Part shown: positions 52,301 through 59,927 of the stretch, piece by piece | How positions within the stretch are numbered: position 1 is the first letter of the stretch | Layout: each line of letters begins with the position of its first letter | Translations under genes and position numbers: made by a program | The notes under the pieces: model-generated | The model's input: the letters and a program-made list of their open reading frames with translations, nothing else | Database searches by the model: none | What the model was told of the DNA's origin: nothing | From: Cytobacillus solani | GTDB taxonomy: Bacteria > Bacillota > Bacilli > Bacillales > Cytobacillaceae | Reading direction: 5' to 3' | DNA length: 64,000 nt | Assembly: GCF_001420595.1 (NCBI RefSeq) | Contig: NZ_LJIX01000006.1 | Coordinates: 304,361-368,360 of the forward strand

Positions 52301-53275
52301 TTAACATTAAACCAAGACGGTTCATTTGAAATCGAACTAACTGAAGAAGCAGAAACAGTTACAGTAAATGTAGAAGATGCTTCTGGAAACAAAGGCAAAG
52401 CAGACTTCACTGTAGATGCAGCTGAAATCAGCCTATCAGTAGACAAATCAGATGTAACAATTGAAAAAGGTAAAAACGCAACAGTAAAAGTAACACAAAC
52501 AACGAAAGATGGCGACCAATCAAAGGATGAAGATGTGACAGCTAAAGCTACTTATACAGTGGCAGATGAAGCAATTGCATCAGCAGAAGCTGGTGTCATT
52601 ACTGCAAAAGCTGCGGGTAAAACAACTGTTACAGTCTCATATGGCAAAAACGAAGTGAAAGTAGCTGTTACTGTTGTTGATGGAGAGCCAGGTTCAGAGC
52701 CAGAAATTAGCCTATCCGTCGATAAATCAGCAGTAACGATTAAAGAAGGCCAAACGGAGGCGATTAAAGTAACCCAAACAACGAAGGATGGCGACGAAGT
52801 TACTGAAGAAGATGTAACAGCTAAAGCCACATATTCAGTAGCCGATGAGTCAATCGCAACTGCAGAAGCAGGGGTCATTAAGGCGAAAGCTACTGGTGAA
52901 ACAACGGTTACAATTACTTACGGCAAAAACTCCGCAACGGTAGCCGTGACAGTGGTTAAAGGTGAACCTGAACCAGAAAAAACTGTTAGCCTGAAGGCTG
53001 AAAAGAACTACATTCTCATTAATGAAGGCGAGACAGGCAGTGTGAAAATCACAGAAGTAACAACAATTGGTGATGAAACAACTGAAGAAGATGTAACAGC
53101 CAAAGCTACCTATAAAGTCGCCAACGAAAAGGTTGCAACGGTTAAGGATGGTGTTATCTTGGGTAAGGCAGCTGGGATTACAGATATAACTGTCACATAC
53201 GGTGAGAACACAGTGACAATAACGGCTGCCGTTGCACAAGCTGGCGGAGATAGACCGACTAGACCTTTACCATAA
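49328..53275 (+). CDS. Vpr-like subtilisin-family serine protease with Ig-like repeats
   Basis: This large secreted protease has about 1315 residues. TTG 49328 follows AAGGAGG (49314-49320); a longer frame lacks a site. Parts in order: signal peptide ending near VMPVSA (about residues 1-29); an inhibitor I9-like propeptide (about 80-185); the S8 catalytic domain with VAVLDTGIDPDHPEF (Asp), TDHGTHVAGT (His) and STGTSMATPH (Ser near residue 620), split by a protease-associated insert near 440-560; an Fn3-like region; and three 93-residue Ig-like (BIG2) repeats from about 1034. It ends in RPTRPLP without an LPXTG anchor. It is about 500 residues longer than classical Vpr. Confidence 0.92.
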   Translation: MGKRKFTKLFSSILAFIMVLSLVMPVSATETETGTKTTEQKAFKQQQQSERNMLLKAAIAEQLEASEGLPQLHKDLQDKSGAEKIPVIIHLSEKPVALEKGIGELKGKTLSNSQLSQIRSKITRQQASVDREMRVKGISFDKGFAYDTVLNGFAAKVKADDLKKLLEITGITLVEPDAIVHALDDKKPMDSSSDLEKVVDYEAKMNTSISFLGIEKLWDKGYKGKGIKVAVLDTGIDPDHPEFQGIYKGGKNFIPNSSTYTRERADDDARETSPKERPANQPEFNAQGRAFYTDHGTHVAGTIAAIGANEYGIKGIAPEIDLYAYRVLGAYGSGSSSGIIAAIEHAVNEKMNVINLSLGGGPNSETDGGSFAINNAMMAGVISVIATGNDGPNRGTMGTPSTARLGIAVGNSTNPETQYNGEVTVKVGNDYSFAKQLKFMGTTFGQELQNQLAGEFELVAIPGVGNKADFNGIDVEGKVALIARGDIAFVDKIANAKENGAVATIIHNSSGGTNAPGVSDVFLGDSFAFIPSIDMSTTDGTAIREALKAGKGTVTFGNFDQERSEGDEVNDSSSRGPSTPNFDIKPDVTAPGTNIMSSVPAYKWDFPEASYEESYDRSTGTSMATPHIAGIAALIKQANPTWDAFDVKVALSNTANILDTSKYDVFSQGAGRVDAYAAAFPSVLAYAEDEAVLDASGEIVPNLKGTVTFGPQKLDNDISVTKQIRVKDLKGAGGNFSVEVNVTKSFADAALSIDKSSFTLAPNGEQLLNVTLTASQNAAAKAGDEYLGYIHVNGGENHVSLPFAADFGGAPAVEIKDMRITETDLSFNGDGIKDSAMLYFTITGDVLANYIEIWDIQNPEGGEYGDGYIGYLHAANSLGAGSYQLGINGQYRPWGGTGAENIPDGLYTIDYNAQAASGNVLSDYVGPIIVKSTKPEIEGKVAENKLTGQVTDKYIDYNDVLKPYGLHYDLNTKLKASYVITKDGKAGTAVPLTLNQDGSFEIELTEEAETVTVNVEDASGNKGKADFTVDAAEISLSVDKSDVTIEKGKNATVKVTQTTKDGDQSKDEDVTAKATYTVADEAIASAEAGVITAKAAGKTTVTVSYGKNEVKVAVTVVDGEPGSEPEISLSVDKSAVTIKEGQTEAIKVTQTTKDGDEVTEEDVTAKATYSVADESIATAEAGVIKAKATGETTVTITYGKNSATVAVTVVKGEPEPEKTVSLKAEKNYILINEGETGSVKITEVTTIGDETTEEDVTAKATYKVANEKVATVKDGVILGKAAGITDITVTYGENTVTITAAVAQAGGDRPTRPLP
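52427..53263 (+). repeat. Three tandem 279-bp units coding for Ig-like domains
   Basis: Units begin at 52427, 52706 and 52985, exactly 279 bp (93 codons) apart. Each starts with a SLSVDKS-like phrase, contains EDVTAKATY in the middle and ends in TVTVSYGKN-type strands. Units 1 and 2 are most alike; unit 3 has drifted. This implies duplication of a whole domain within the gene. Confidence 0.88.
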
Positions 53276-53330
53276 GTAGCAATAGGGCATAAACATTCAG
53301 AACATTCAGCCTTGTAAAATGACTTAAAAT

Positions 53331-53378
53331 AGAAGAAGAGTCTGCATTTCCATCGCTGGCTCTTCTTTCTTTTTTTTA
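53331..53378 (+). terminator. Terminator after the protease gene
   Basis: AGAAGAAGAG (53331-53340) pairs with CTCTTCTTTCT (about 53360-53370) with a slip, around a 19-nt loop, followed by TTTTTTT. Confidence 0.75.
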
Positions 53379-53427
53379 AAAGCAGGAGAACTGTAATTTG
53401 GATTCAAGTCAGTAGCTATTAACTAAT

Positions 53428-53483
53428 ATACAAATATGAAAATAATTAATAGTTTTTCCCATTTATTAATTATATGTTTGTAT
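53428..53483. promoter_or_regulatory. Extended inverted repeat upstream of the ECF S component gene
   Basis: The left arm (53428-53450: ATACAAA, ATAATTAAT) pairs with the right arm (53465-53483: ATTAATTAT, TTTGTAT) around AGTTTTTCCCATTT; the left arm has 4 extra bases. It lies 35-90 bp before the start codon, and could be an operator or an RNA hairpin. It does not match a riboswitch class that I recognise. Confidence 0.5.
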
Positions 53484-53518
53484 GATATTATTTTTTTAAA
53501 AAAGAAGAGGTTTATCAT

Positions 53519-54040
53519 ATGAATACATCATTCGTTCCGACAGAAACAACTAAAACAAAAGCCTTAGTCATTAATGCACTTTTCATTGCATTAACTTTGG
53601 TAGCCACGATGTTCATTAACATAAAGCTCCCAATTATGGGGAACGGTGGTCTAATCCATCTGGGCAACGTGCCACTATTCATAGCAGCTTTGGTTTACGG
53701 AAAAAAAACAGGTGCTATAGCAGGTGCCTTTGGAATGGCATTCTTTGATCTTATATCTGGCTGGGCAGTATGGGCACCATTTACATTTATCATTGTTGGT
53801 TTAATGGGCTTTTTAGCTGGATTTATTTCCGAAAAAGCACCTGGCAAAAGAGTCCTAGTTAACTCTTTAGCAGTTGCAGCTGCACTTATAATAAAAGTTG
53901 TTGGCTACTATTTTACCGAAGTAATTATTTATGGTAACTGGGTACTTCCATTTGGTTCTATTCCCGGAAACATTATGCAGGTCGTAATAGCAGGTATAAT
54001 TGTAGTTCCTCTTGTAGGACGCTTAAAGAAATTTGCATAA
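53519..54040 (+). CDS. ECF transporter S component
   Basis: This 173-residue membrane protein has about five or six helices and starts at ATG 53519 behind AGAGG. NALFIALTLVATMFINIKLP near residue 18, then GGLIHLGNVPLFIAALVYG near 43 and GAIAGAFGMAFFDLISGW near 66 match the ECF S-component family PF07155 (DUF1393). Such proteins bind a vitamin or similar micronutrient and join the shared ECF-A/A'/T energizing module, which is encoded elsewhere in Bacillaceae. The substrate cannot be named. It has its own terminator and an unusual inverted repeat upstream. Confidence 0.82.
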   Translation: MNTSFVPTETTKTKALVINALFIALTLVATMFINIKLPIMGNGGLIHLGNVPLFIAALVYGKKTGAIAGAFGMAFFDLISGWAVWAPFTFIIVGLMGFLAGFISEKAPGKRVLVNSLAVAAALIIKVVGYYFTEVIIYGNWVLPFGSIPGNIMQVVIAGIIVVPLVGRLKKFA

Positions 54041-54110
54041 CAGATAACAAAATAAAAAAAGATGGTTATTATAAGAATTTCCAGCAATAAAAATGAAAAG
54101 AGAGAGATTT

Positions 54111-54150
54111 AAAATGGTTCAGTTTCTAATAAACTGAGCCATTTTATTTT
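54111..54150 (+). terminator. Terminator after the S component gene
   Basis: AAAATGGTTCAGTTT (54111-54125) pairs with AAACTGAGCCATTTT (54131-54145) over 15 positions with one G-T pair, then ATTTT. Its GGTTCAGTTTCT recurs as GGTACAGTTTCT in the tandem repeat that follows. Confidence 0.9.
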
Positions 54151-54307
54151 TAGGAAAATAAAATATTTACCTATGATGCTCAATTGACCTACGCATCTGC
54201 TCGAATACGTTAAAGGAATTAGAAGTAAAAGGGTAATATAATTTGGAATGAAAAATATAATATCAAGTACCACAAATAAATAGTAACATGCTTAAAATAA
54301 GCAAGAG

Positions 54308-54440
54308 CCATTCTATGGTACAGTTTCTTATTCCTATCACTACCTTTAGTCTCATAGAACCGTCCTATGAGACAATTTCCTTTTCCTATTACTATCTTTT
54401 GTCTTGCAGAACCATTCTATGAGGCAGTTTCAATAATCTT
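54308..54440. repeat. 52-bp tandem repeat with palindromic core, 2.5 copies
   Basis: Units begin at 54308, 54360 and 54412 with CCATTCTATG, CCGTCCTATG and CCATTCTATG, exactly 52 bp apart. The junction of units 1 and 2 forms the palindrome GTCTCATAG-AACCGTC-CTATGAGAC (54349-54373). The 54041-54510 gap otherwise holds only the terminator and the MATE gene leader. Confidence 0.8.
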
Positions 54441-54510
54441 GTCTATTTCCTTTTATACGAAATTTAGGTAAACTAAATTTCATATTCTCTTAGAAAAGAA
54501 GGTTTAACTA

Positions 54511-55884
54511 TTGTCAAGCGAAAATAACAAGTACCAAAATCAATCATTGTTTAGTATTACATGGCCGTTATTTATTGAAATTTCTCTGCATATGAGTGTT
54601 GGGATTATTGCGACATTAATTTTAAGTGGATATTCGGATAAGGCTGTTGCGGGTGTTGGGGTAGCTAATCAGATTATTAATATCTTTATCTTAATTTTTA
54701 ATGTAACTGTCATTGGGGCAATGATTTTAATTGGTCAAAATTTAGGTGCAAACCAATTGAAACGGGCACGCCAGCTTGCGCGTTCCGCTTTTGGTATAAA
54801 TTTATGGGTTGGCGTCGTGATGACTGTTGTTGTTGTATTGTTTGGTGATGTGTTTTTACGATTTTACGGGTTAAGTGGGGAGATTTATGATTTTGCTCTT
54901 ACATTTCTAACCATTACAGGCTGCTCGCTCGTACTTGAAGCTATTTCCCTTGCATTGAGTGCTGTTTTACGCAGCTATGGTCATACAAAAGAAGCAATGG
55001 TTATGACGGTCATGATGAATATTATAAGTGTTACAGGTTACTTTATTGCAATTAAAGGCTGGTTTGGTATACCAGTAACAGGGGTTGCAGGCGTTTCGTA
55101 TTCTATCATTATTGCGAGGATATTTCTCGTTCTAGCTTTGCTTTACTTTGTTTATAAAATTTTATATTTAAAGTTTTCTATAAAAGATATTTTTTCTATT
55201 AGTAAAACAGATACTAAGGAAATCTTTCACATCGGGATTCCTTCAGCTGGAGAAAATCTTTCCTACCAGCTTTCGCAAATTGTGATCACAAGCTTTGTTG
55301 CCATGATTGGAGACGATGCGCTGGCGGCTCGTGTGTATATTATTAATCTTTCTATGCTCTGCTATTTATTCACCATGGCGATTGCACAAGGGACTCAGCT
55401 GCTGATTGCGCGTTATATTGGAGCGAAGGACTATGATAGAACCTTAAAACGAGGACTTAAGACATTAAAAATATCGATGGTTGTTTCGTTAGTTGTGTCG
55501 CTAGCAATTGCCCTTACTGGCGAGCCAGTATTAGCCGTGTTTACAGACGAATCTAGCATTATTTCGATTGGACTCCCTGTTCTCTGGGCCATTGTATTTA
55601 TTGAACCTGGACGTGCGATGAATATTGTATTGATGGGGTCTTTAAAATCTGTCGGCGACGTTCGTTTCCCTGTTGTTATAGGCATTATTTGCATGTGGGG
55701 AGTCGCGGTCATATTTAGCTACCTTTTCGGAATTATCTTTGGATTAGGGTTACTTGGAATTTGGATAGCTCAAGGTTTTGATGAATGGATTCGTGGAATC
55801 TTTGCGCTAAGACGCTGGTTATCTAAGCCATGGTTAAAGAAAAAGGCAGCAAAGTATGAAATGGCAACAGATAGAGGATTATAA
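54511..55884 (+). CDS. MATE family efflux transporter
   Basis: The 457-residue protein has about twelve membrane helices in two halves, the MATE (NorM/DinF-type) layout. TTG 54511 follows AAGAAGG. Early motifs include SITWPLFIEISLHMSVGIIA near residue 14 and GVANQIINIF near 49, and the second half repeats the pattern with GIPSAGENLSYQLSQIVITS near 243. It should export cationic compounds using a sodium or proton gradient; the substrate is unknown. It has its own strong terminator. The palindromic tandem repeat upstream could influence its expression. Confidence 0.92.
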   Translation: MSSENNKYQNQSLFSITWPLFIEISLHMSVGIIATLILSGYSDKAVAGVGVANQIINIFILIFNVTVIGAMILIGQNLGANQLKRARQLARSAFGINLWVGVVMTVVVVLFGDVFLRFYGLSGEIYDFALTFLTITGCSLVLEAISLALSAVLRSYGHTKEAMVMTVMMNIISVTGYFIAIKGWFGIPVTGVAGVSYSIIIARIFLVLALLYFVYKILYLKFSIKDIFSISKTDTKEIFHIGIPSAGENLSYQLSQIVITSFVAMIGDDALAARVYIINLSMLCYLFTMAIAQGTQLLIARYIGAKDYDRTLKRGLKTLKISMVVSLVVSLAIALTGEPVLAVFTDESSIISIGLPVLWAIVFIEPGRAMNIVLMGSLKSVGDVRFPVVIGIICMWGVAVIFSYLFGIIFGLGLLGIWIAQGFDEWIRGIFALRRWLSKPWLKKKAAKYEMATDRGL

Positions 55885-55896
55885 GGCAATTGAGAA

Positions 55897-55938
55897 AAGT
55901 GGGCGAGTCACGATAAAAAGATTCGTCCACTTTTTTTT
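55897..55938 (+). terminator. Terminator of the MATE gene
   Basis: AAGTGGGCGAGTC (about 55898-55910) pairs with GATTCGTCCACTT (about 55920-55932) with one mismatch and one G-T pair, followed by TTTTTT. Confidence 0.9.
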
Positions 55939-55970
55939 GCTTTGATTAAAAAAGCCCAAAAGGGCAATTC

Positions 55971-56376
55971 TTATCTTTCACAGGCATAATTATCTTTATC
56001 TCTGTCCATTTTAGACTGATAAGCTGGATGATCAGAGGAAACACCATTTGGATATACTTGTCTAAGTTCTGTACAATTTGAAAAGTACTCGCTTCCTCCA
56101 CTTGAAGAAGTTGTGCTAGTGGATGATTCATTAGCATTAGAACTAGCTGTTGATGTATTCATACTTGCAAGCTGATCCTTTAAGCTGCTTACCTCATTTT
56201 CTAGCGATTTATTTTTAGATTCCAGCTCTGTGATATGTTTGTTTAGATTCGTTTTTTCAGCTTCCGCACTTTCAACAGCTGAAACCTTAGTTGACATCTC
56301 TTTCATTCTTTATTTAGTTTTTCATTTTGTTTTGATAGCTTATCGTTTTTTAACTTTAGTTCTTTATGAAGATAAT
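55971..56376 (-). pseudogene. Broken coiled-coil / Excalibur-domain protein
   Basis: The 3' part (56306-55971, 111 codons) codes for a coiled coil, a Ser/Thr-rich linker and a C-terminal Excalibur calcium-binding domain (YFSNCTELRQVYPNG ... DRDKDNYACER). Directly upstream, in another frame, the same strand encodes more coiled coil (KELKLKNDKLSKQNEKLNKE, about 56365-56308), then a TGA. No signal peptide or ribosome binding site belongs to the 111-residue frame. A frameshift near 56305 and loss of the 5' end, which now meets the phased array at 56377, best explain this. A short intact protein cannot be fully excluded. Confidence 0.65.
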
Positions 56377-56490
56377 GGCGGATATAATCGTAAAGACGGC
56401 CAATATATTGAAGATGACGGCCAAAATACTCGAAAGAACGGCCAATATTTTGAGGATGACGGCCAATATCCACAAAAGCATGGCGAATAT
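56377..56490. repeat. Phased GGCCAATAT array, six copies at exactly 21 bp
   Basis: GGCSRAWAT copies start at 56377, 56398, 56419, 56440, 56461 and 56482, every step exactly 21 bp. Between copies a weaker GAxGAC or CGAAAG pattern alternates. The same motif and period recur at 63552-63644. The array abuts the broken Excalibur gene. Confidence 0.9.
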
Positions 56491-56614
56491 ATTAGTTTCT
56501 TCATAAGACTTTCAAACTCGTTTGATTTGCTTGTCTAAACTCCATATTCAAATAACTCAAAACAATGCTATAATACGAGTTGAGAATATTGCTTGACCAA
56601 TTGAATCTTACATA

Positions 56615-56790
56615 GCTAGTAGGTGCCTTGTCGTTGGATAAGGTTAAAAGGGAAGCCGGTGTGAATCCGGCGCGGTCCCGCCACTGTTATTCGGGGATAA
56701 CCTCGCAGTACCACTGTTCCAGATATGGAATGGGAAGGAGAGGAAGTCATGTTACCCGTAAGCCAGGAAACCTGCCTATTTAGCTTGCCA
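56615..56790 (+). promoter_or_regulatory. Cobalamin (AdoCbl) riboswitch
   Basis: Conserved elements are seen in order: AGGTGCC (56621-56627), AAAAGGGAAGCCGGTGTGAA, TCCGGCGCGGTCCCGCCACT, GTAAGCCAGGAAACCTGCC (the B12 box region, about 56758-56776). It lies upstream of six cobalamin uptake and modification genes and should shut them down when adenosylcobalamin is plentiful. Confidence 0.97.
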
Positions 56791-56859
56791 ACGAAATCCT
56801 TCGTGGAAAAGGATAGGCTTAATCAGTATAAATTTATTTTATTTGTCTGGTTTTCGCAT

Positions 56860-56891
56860 GCCTTGTTTCCGAATGGAAGCAGGGCTTTTTT
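56860..56891 (+). terminator. Terminator of the cobalamin riboswitch
   Basis: GCCTTGTTTCC (56860-56870) pairs with GGAAGCAGGGC (56875-56885), 9 Watson-Crick and 2 G-T pairs, followed by TTTTTT. It is the likely off-state of the leader. Confidence 0.85.
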
Positions 56892-56961
56892 CGTTGTTCA
56901 GGACAAGACTTCAAGATATCAAGCTCATCTCGAACCATAAATGAAGGGAAGAGGAATGGGT

Positions 56962-57966
56962 ATGAAAAAGTTTTTGGCATTACTATTGACCATGCTAGTA
57001 GCGATGACTATCAGTGCTTGTGGGTCAGGAGATGATAGGGCAGAAAAGGACAGCTCTGCTCAAAAAGCATCGTCAGAAGTTGAAAATAACGGAAGTTCCG
57101 AAAACGAAACAAGTGAGAAAGCAACGGTCTACCCGCTTACAGTGAAGGATGCAACGGGTCTGGAATTAACTTTTGAAAAAGCACCTGAGCGTATTGTTTC
57201 CACTTCTCCGTCAGAGACGGAAATTCTGTTTGCTTTAGGCCTGGGCGATAAAATCTACGGAGTCTCAGATTTTGATGATTACCCTAAAGAAGCGTTAACA
57301 AAGCCGAAAGTTGGAGGGGTAACAAAGCCGAATGAGGAAGCAATTATCGCGGCCGATCCAGATCTAGTGATAGGCGGCATTTCAATGAAAGATGATATTG
57401 TCGAGAAATTTCGTGGGTTAAGTCTTCCTTTATATAAAACGGAGCCGAAAAAGATAGACGATATTTTAAACAATATTATCCAGATTGGCGTCATTACAGA
57501 CACGCAGCAAAAAGCAGAAGAGCTAGTGGCACAAATGAAGGAAGATATTAAAACAGTAACAGAAGCAGCTGCAACTATTAAAGAAGAAGATAAGAAAAAA
57601 GTATATATCGAATTTTCCCCAGGCTGGACGGTGGGCAAGGGTGAATTTATGGATGAATTGATTACGATGGCCGGAGGAGTAAATATTGCCTCAGATTTGG
57701 AAGGCTGGAACGCAATCAATGAAGAAAAAATCATCCAGGATAACCCAGATGTGATTTTGTATACTGCTGGTACTGTTGATGATAAGTCTGGCAAACCGCT
57801 AGAAGAACTAATTACATCAAGAAATGGTTGGGAGAAGATTACAGCCATTCAAGACAGCAGCTTGACAGGAATAGAAGGGAATATAATGTCTAGACCTGGT
57901 CCGAGAATAACAGATGCACTTACACAAATGGCTGAGGCCATTTATCCGGATTTGTTTAAGAAATGA
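56962..57966 (+). CDS. btuF: Cobalamin ABC transporter substrate-binding lipoprotein
   Basis: This class III periplasmic-binding-type protein should capture cobalamin or cobinamide outside the cell. I favour ATG 56962 (334 residues); ATG 56941 and 56956 are in frame upstream, but the AGGGAAGAGG site lies between them and 56962. The lipobox ISAC is at about residue 20, followed by an acidic/serine-rich linker. The binding domain starts around YPLTVKDATGLELTFEKAPE and has IVSTSPSETEILFALGLGD near residue 78. Position after a B12 riboswitch and before btuC/btuD genes supports the substrate. Confidence 0.9.
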   Translation: MKKFLALLLTMLVAMTISACGSGDDRAEKDSSAQKASSEVENNGSSENETSEKATVYPLTVKDATGLELTFEKAPERIVSTSPSETEILFALGLGDKIYGVSDFDDYPKEALTKPKVGGVTKPNEEAIIAADPDLVIGGISMKDDIVEKFRGLSLPLYKTEPKKIDDILNNIIQIGVITDTQQKAEELVAQMKEDIKTVTEAAATIKEEDKKKVYIEFSPGWTVGKGEFMDELITMAGGVNIASDLEGWNAINEEKIIQDNPDVILYTAGTVDDKSGKPLEELITSRNGWEKITAIQDSSLTGIEGNIMSRPGPRITDALTQMAEAIYPDLFKK

Positions 57967-59003
57967 AAAGAAGATTAGCACTATGGGGGGGAGCGGGTTT
58001 CGTTCTCCTTCTTCTTTCAGTGGTTGTTAGTTTGTCACTTGGATCAGCCAATCTGCCTCTTTCGCATGTGTGGGGAATTATACTACACCAGCTTCCATTT
58101 TTAGAAGATGTCATAGAGACAAACTGGGCGGCCTCATCGGAGCAAATTATTCTAAAAGTTCGTTTGCCGCGGGTGTTTCTTGCTATCCTTGTTGGAGCGT
58201 GTTTATCACTTGCTGGGGCTGGTTTTCAAGGAGTATTGCGCAATCCGTTAGCTGACCCGTATACGCTTGGGGTAGCATCTGGTTCAGCAGTAGGTGCAGC
58301 TTTCTTAATTTTATTCGGGTTTCATACAATTTTATTTGGTACTTGGACCATCCCGCTTGTTGCATTTGTGACCGGGCTAATCAGTTTGCTTGTTGTGCTC
58401 CGATTAGCCAATGTACAAGGAAAGTATAAATTAGAAACCATCATTTTATCTGGTGTTGTTGTTTCTGCTTTTTTAGGTGCCATTGTTTCCTTTATGGTGT
58501 CCATGTCCGATCAGGTGGTGAATGAAATCGTCTTTTGGCTAATGGGGAGTTTAGCTCTTAGAGGCTGGTCATTTACCTTTGTGCTCATGCCTTATTTAGC
58601 CATTGGGATTGTCGTGTTGCTATCATATGGACGAACATTAAATTTATTCGCATTAGGAGAGAGACAGGCTGCGCATTTAGGTGTCAATATTAAGCGTACA
58701 CGGCTAGTTGTATTGATCGTTTCCACCTTAATTACTGCTGCTGCAGTATCGATCGTTGGGACGATTGGCTTTGTCGGACTTGTTGTCCCGCATTTAGTGA
58801 GATTAATAGTTGGACCAGATTACCGACTATTACTCCCCTTGACAGTGATCTTCGGTGCAATATACGTGCTTTGGGCTGATACAATTGCCCGTACATTACT
58901 TAGCCCGACGGAGATTCCACTCGGGGTTGTGACCGCCGTTCTTGGTGCACCATTCTTTGCATACTTGCTTCGTAGAAACAAGCAAATGTCAGGGGGGAAT
59001 TGA
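57963..59003 (+). CDS. btuC: Cobalamin ABC transporter permease (FecCD family)
   Basis: The 346-residue membrane protein has about ten helices and overlaps the binding-protein gene by 4 bp. VRLPRVFLAILVGACLSLAG near residue 63, QGVLRNPLADPYTLGVASGS near 90 and GTIGFVGLVVPHLVRLIVG near 265 are typical of the FecCD/BtuC family; the last lies at the ATPase contact. It forms the channel of the importer as a homodimer. Assignment to B12 rather than iron siderophores rests on the riboswitch and on the cobO and cobB genes downstream. Confidence 0.93.
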   Translation: MKRRLALWGGAGFVLLLLSVVVSLSLGSANLPLSHVWGIILHQLPFLEDVIETNWAASSEQIILKVRLPRVFLAILVGACLSLAGAGFQGVLRNPLADPYTLGVASGSAVGAAFLILFGFHTILFGTWTIPLVAFVTGLISLLVVLRLANVQGKYKLETIILSGVVVSAFLGAIVSFMVSMSDQVVNEIVFWLMGSLALRGWSFTFVLMPYLAIGIVVLLSYGRTLNLFALGERQAAHLGVNIKRTRLVVLIVSTLITAAAVSIVGTIGFVGLVVPHLVRLIVGPDYRLLLPLTVIFGAIYVLWADTIARTLLSPTEIPLGVVTAVLGAPFFAYLLRRNKQMSGGN

Positions 59004-59006
59004 TGG

Positions 59007-59843
59007 ATGATTATTGAAGTCGATAGGCTGAGTAAACGGTTTGACAACCAGTCAGTGCTTGAGGAAATTAGCTTTTCAGTTAAACGTGGAGAATGCCTGG
59101 GGATTATTGGACCGAATGGAAGCGGAAAGTCCACGTTACTAAAGCTATTGTCAGGTGTGGAAACTTCAATGACTGGAAAAATTGAAATTAATCGGAAACC
59201 GATTGAACAATATACTCGAAAAGAACTAGCCAAATGGATGGCTGTCTTGCAGCAGGAATCTCTGCCTCCGATTGGATTTACAGTTAGAGAAGTAATCGAG
59301 ATGGGACGATTTCCTTTTCAAAATTGGCTTGGAGAAGAAACAACAGACATTGATCGGCTTATCGATGCGATTCTCGATAAAATGGGGCTGAATGATTTGA
59401 GTGATCGCCAACTTGAAAACTTAAGCGGCGGAGAGCGGCAGCGAGTAGCCCTTGGTAAGACAATGGCACAGCAGCCAAAGCTCTTGATGCTTGACGAACC
59501 AACCACCTATCTCGATATAGGCCATCAAGTACTCTTAATGGATCGGATTCGGGAATGGCAGCTGGAGGATGATTTGACAGTTATTTCGGTTCTGCATGAT
59601 TTAAATTTAGCTGCCCTCTATTGTGATCGATTGTTGCTTTTACATAATGGGAGAGTTGTAGCAACTGGATCTCCAGAGGATATCATTCGAACTGATTTGA
59701 TTGAGGAAGTATATGGTACTGCACCTATAGTGATGCAACACCCTGTTTATGGATTACCGCAAATTATCCTTCAGGGGGATAGTATTAGCCAGCGGAAGGA
59801 CCCTGCAAAGAAGAGAGTAGGAAAGCTGGAGATCATCCAATAA
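59007..59843 (+). CDS. btuD: Cobalamin ABC transporter ATP-binding protein
   Basis: The 278-residue ATPase starts at ATG 59007, 3 bp after the permease gene, with GGGGGGAA upstream. It has Walker A GPNGSGKSTLLKLL near residue 36, the ABC signature LSGGERQRVALGK near 137, Walker B LLMLDEPTTYLD near 157 and the H-loop VLHDLNLAALY near 192, the usual layout of FepC/BtuD proteins. A C-terminal extension of about 40 residues follows the core. It powers import of corrinoid through the preceding permease. Confidence 0.94.
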   Translation: MIIEVDRLSKRFDNQSVLEEISFSVKRGECLGIIGPNGSGKSTLLKLLSGVETSMTGKIEINRKPIEQYTRKELAKWMAVLQQESLPPIGFTVREVIEMGRFPFQNWLGEETTDIDRLIDAILDKMGLNDLSDRQLENLSGGERQRVALGKTMAQQPKLLMLDEPTTYLDIGHQVLLMDRIREWQLEDDLTVISVLHDLNLAALYCDRLLLLHNGRVVATGSPEDIIRTDLIEEVYGTAPIVMQHPVYGLPQIILQGDSISQRKDPAKKRVGKLEIIQ

Positions 59844-59927
59844 TTGTCCGATACATTGGAAGTTGTACAAGTGAGCTTCGAATTTTTCTAATAGTTATGC
59901 GTTTTATAGATAAGAGGAGGGATTTGT

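Noticed and set aside
56230-56538. Open frame of 102 codons through the array, reading as a GxY heptapeptide repeat
   Set aside because: A 21-bp period keeps any stop-free unit open in several frames; there is no ribosome binding site, and the second array with the same motif lacks a start codon in that frame.
56725-56940. Open frame of 71 codons before btuF
   Set aside because: It lies within the cobalamin riboswitch and its terminator, with no family features.
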